Below, piece after piece: positions 20,740 to 21,131 of a stretch of 21,131 nucleotides of DNA; the first letter of the stretch is position 1; each line of letters begins with the position of its first letter. The stretch covers positions 1 to 21,131 of the forward strand of contig JBOHNS010000035.1 in assembly GCA_050730835.1 (NCBI GenBank), read 5' to 3'. The notes below the pieces were generated by a model. The model was given only the letters and a program-made list of their open reading frames with translations. It did not search any database and was not told the DNA's origin. This DNA comes from JBOHNS01 sp050730835 (GTDB lineage Bacteria > Patescibacteriota > Saccharimonadia > Saccharimonadales > UBA4665). The position numbers and the translations under genes are program-made.

Positions 20740-20964
20740 TTAAATGGCAATCTCGATTTTGCCTTGCCACAGATGTTCTGTGGGCGGGGTAAGTTTATCG
20801 TCATGCAGCGTTTCAATGTAAAGCTCCATAGCTTCGGTGATATTGCGCTCGGCCTCTTCCAAATTATCGCCCTGACTAACGCAACCAGGCAAGGCCGGCA
20901 CAGACGCCACAAAACCGCCCTCCGGGTCGGCTTCATAAAGTACTGTGTAGCTTTGCGTTTTCAT
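20740..20964 (-). CDS. hicB: HicB-family antitoxin
   Basis: 74 residues, the partial RNase-H-like HicB fold (YTVLYEADPEGGFVASVPAL, then PGCVSQGDNLEEAERNITEA) with no added DNA-binding domain visible. The tail (DDKLTPPTEHLWQGKIEIAI) is short. It binds HicA and blocks its active site. Order is antitoxin first, then toxin. The mRNA is predicted leaderless: TATAAT lies 7 nt before ATG 20964, with an extended TGG. Since no helix-turn-helix or ribbon-helix-helix segment is visible, how it represses is unclear. Confidence 0.9.
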   Translation of the reverse strand: MKTQSYTVLYEADPEGGFVASVPALPGCVSQGDNLEEAERNITEAMELYIETLHDDKLTPPTEHLWQGKIEIAI

Positions 20965-20971
20965 GCGGTCT

Positions 20972-20977
20972 ATTATA
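20972..20977 (-). promoter_or_regulatory. Extended -10 box, leaderless start of hicBA
   Basis: TGG plus TATAAT on the minus strand, exactly 7 nt before ATG 20964. Flanking GTGGT/ACCGC is a weak inverted repeat that could be part of an operator. Confidence 0.6.
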
Positions 20978-21016
20978 CCACGTTATTATAATCTTCTGGG
21001 GAAGCCTACATTCTCA

Positions 21017-21131
21017 CTAGAATCCGAACACCCCTAAGTTTTTAAGCCGGTTAAAGAATACCTCATTGGGTGTTTGGTAGTCCAATCTTTTTCTCGGCCG
21101 GTTGTTAATTTCTTCCACTATGTCATCAAGT
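21017..21131 (-). mobile_element. C-terminal end of an IS30-family transposase (runs off right edge)
   Basis: The minus strand reads LDDIVEEINNRPRKRLDYQT then PNEVFFNRL and stops at TAG 21017-21019. NNRPRKRLxYxTPxEVF is the hallmark end of IS30 transposases (a DDE enzyme; its acidic residues lie outside the window). Only about 38 residues are visible. The element should end a few dozen bases after the stop, between 20978 and 21016, next to the hicBA promoter. I cannot define the terminal repeat because the other end is missing. Confidence 0.85.

Noticed and set aside
1..21131. CRISPR array or cas genes
   Set aside because: No regularly spaced direct repeats and no Cas-like proteins. The only tandem repeat is the 8-bp tract at 17613-17645.
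1..21131. Recoded UGA (as in Gracilibacteria and SR1)
   Set aside because: The methyltransferase ends properly at TGA in an ATGA overlap, and family-length proteins read without internal TGA.

Overview
The window looks like chromosome of a Patescibacteria/CPR bacterium, most likely Candidatus Saccharibacteria (TM7). That placement is inference: it rests on short genes, many single-pass membrane proteins with no known family, a standard code with TGA as a real stop, and the general look of the proteins. No marker gene settles it.

Layout. Positions 1-230 hold the 5' part of a membrane-protein gene on the minus strand. Positions 335-2738 hold a type II restriction-modification pair: an SPPY methyltransferase with an N-terminal helix-turn-helix, then a TdeIII-like endonuclease broken by one frameshift. 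Next come a Mur ligase (2901-4193), a MazG-like pyrophosphohydrolase (4217-4543), a disordered tail-anchored protein (4580-5833), a frameshifted low-complexity gene (5826-6231) and a secreted or anchored protein (6396-6968). Positions 6969-7675 carry no convincing protein gene but hold promoters, three plus-strand intrinsic terminators, a lone tRNA 5' half and dispersed inverted repeats. A minus-strand housekeeping block follows: tsaC, a small membrane protein, a large anchored protein with regulatory-like domains and a beta-propeller, and pyrB. After it come an anchored HEXXH protein, another anchored protein, a Doc toxin-antitoxin pair and an anchored Ig-like protein.

From about 14.9 kb the region becomes a patchwork of mobile and broken DNA: a frameshifted AlkA-type glycosylase, a metallophosphoesterase stub, a single-domain response regulator, a VapBC pair, an Lmo0937-type small membrane protein, a REP-associated tyrosine transposase (RAYT) with REP-like ends, a second truncated glycosylase copy fused in frame to the RAYT leader, two accessory genes (one a PD-(D/E)XK-like/DUF4268 protein), a HicBA pair, and the 3' end of an IS30-type transposase at the right edge.

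The most general signal is transcriptional. In seven cases a TATAAT-like -10 box stands exactly 7 nt before a start codon, and in three more it stands 6-8 nt before. That predicts leaderless mRNAs and corrects several starts. Genes with longer leaders tend to carry a Shine-Dalgarno sequence. Other points of interest are the non-coding block at 7.0-7.6 kb, a 947-bp segment bounded by perfect 20-bp inverted repeats, a hairpin that buries the Shine-Dalgarno site of the gene starting at 6231, and a 98-bp perfect identity between two otherwise diverged glycosylase copies. Three single-base frameshifts in 21 kb may be real decay or sequencing indels.
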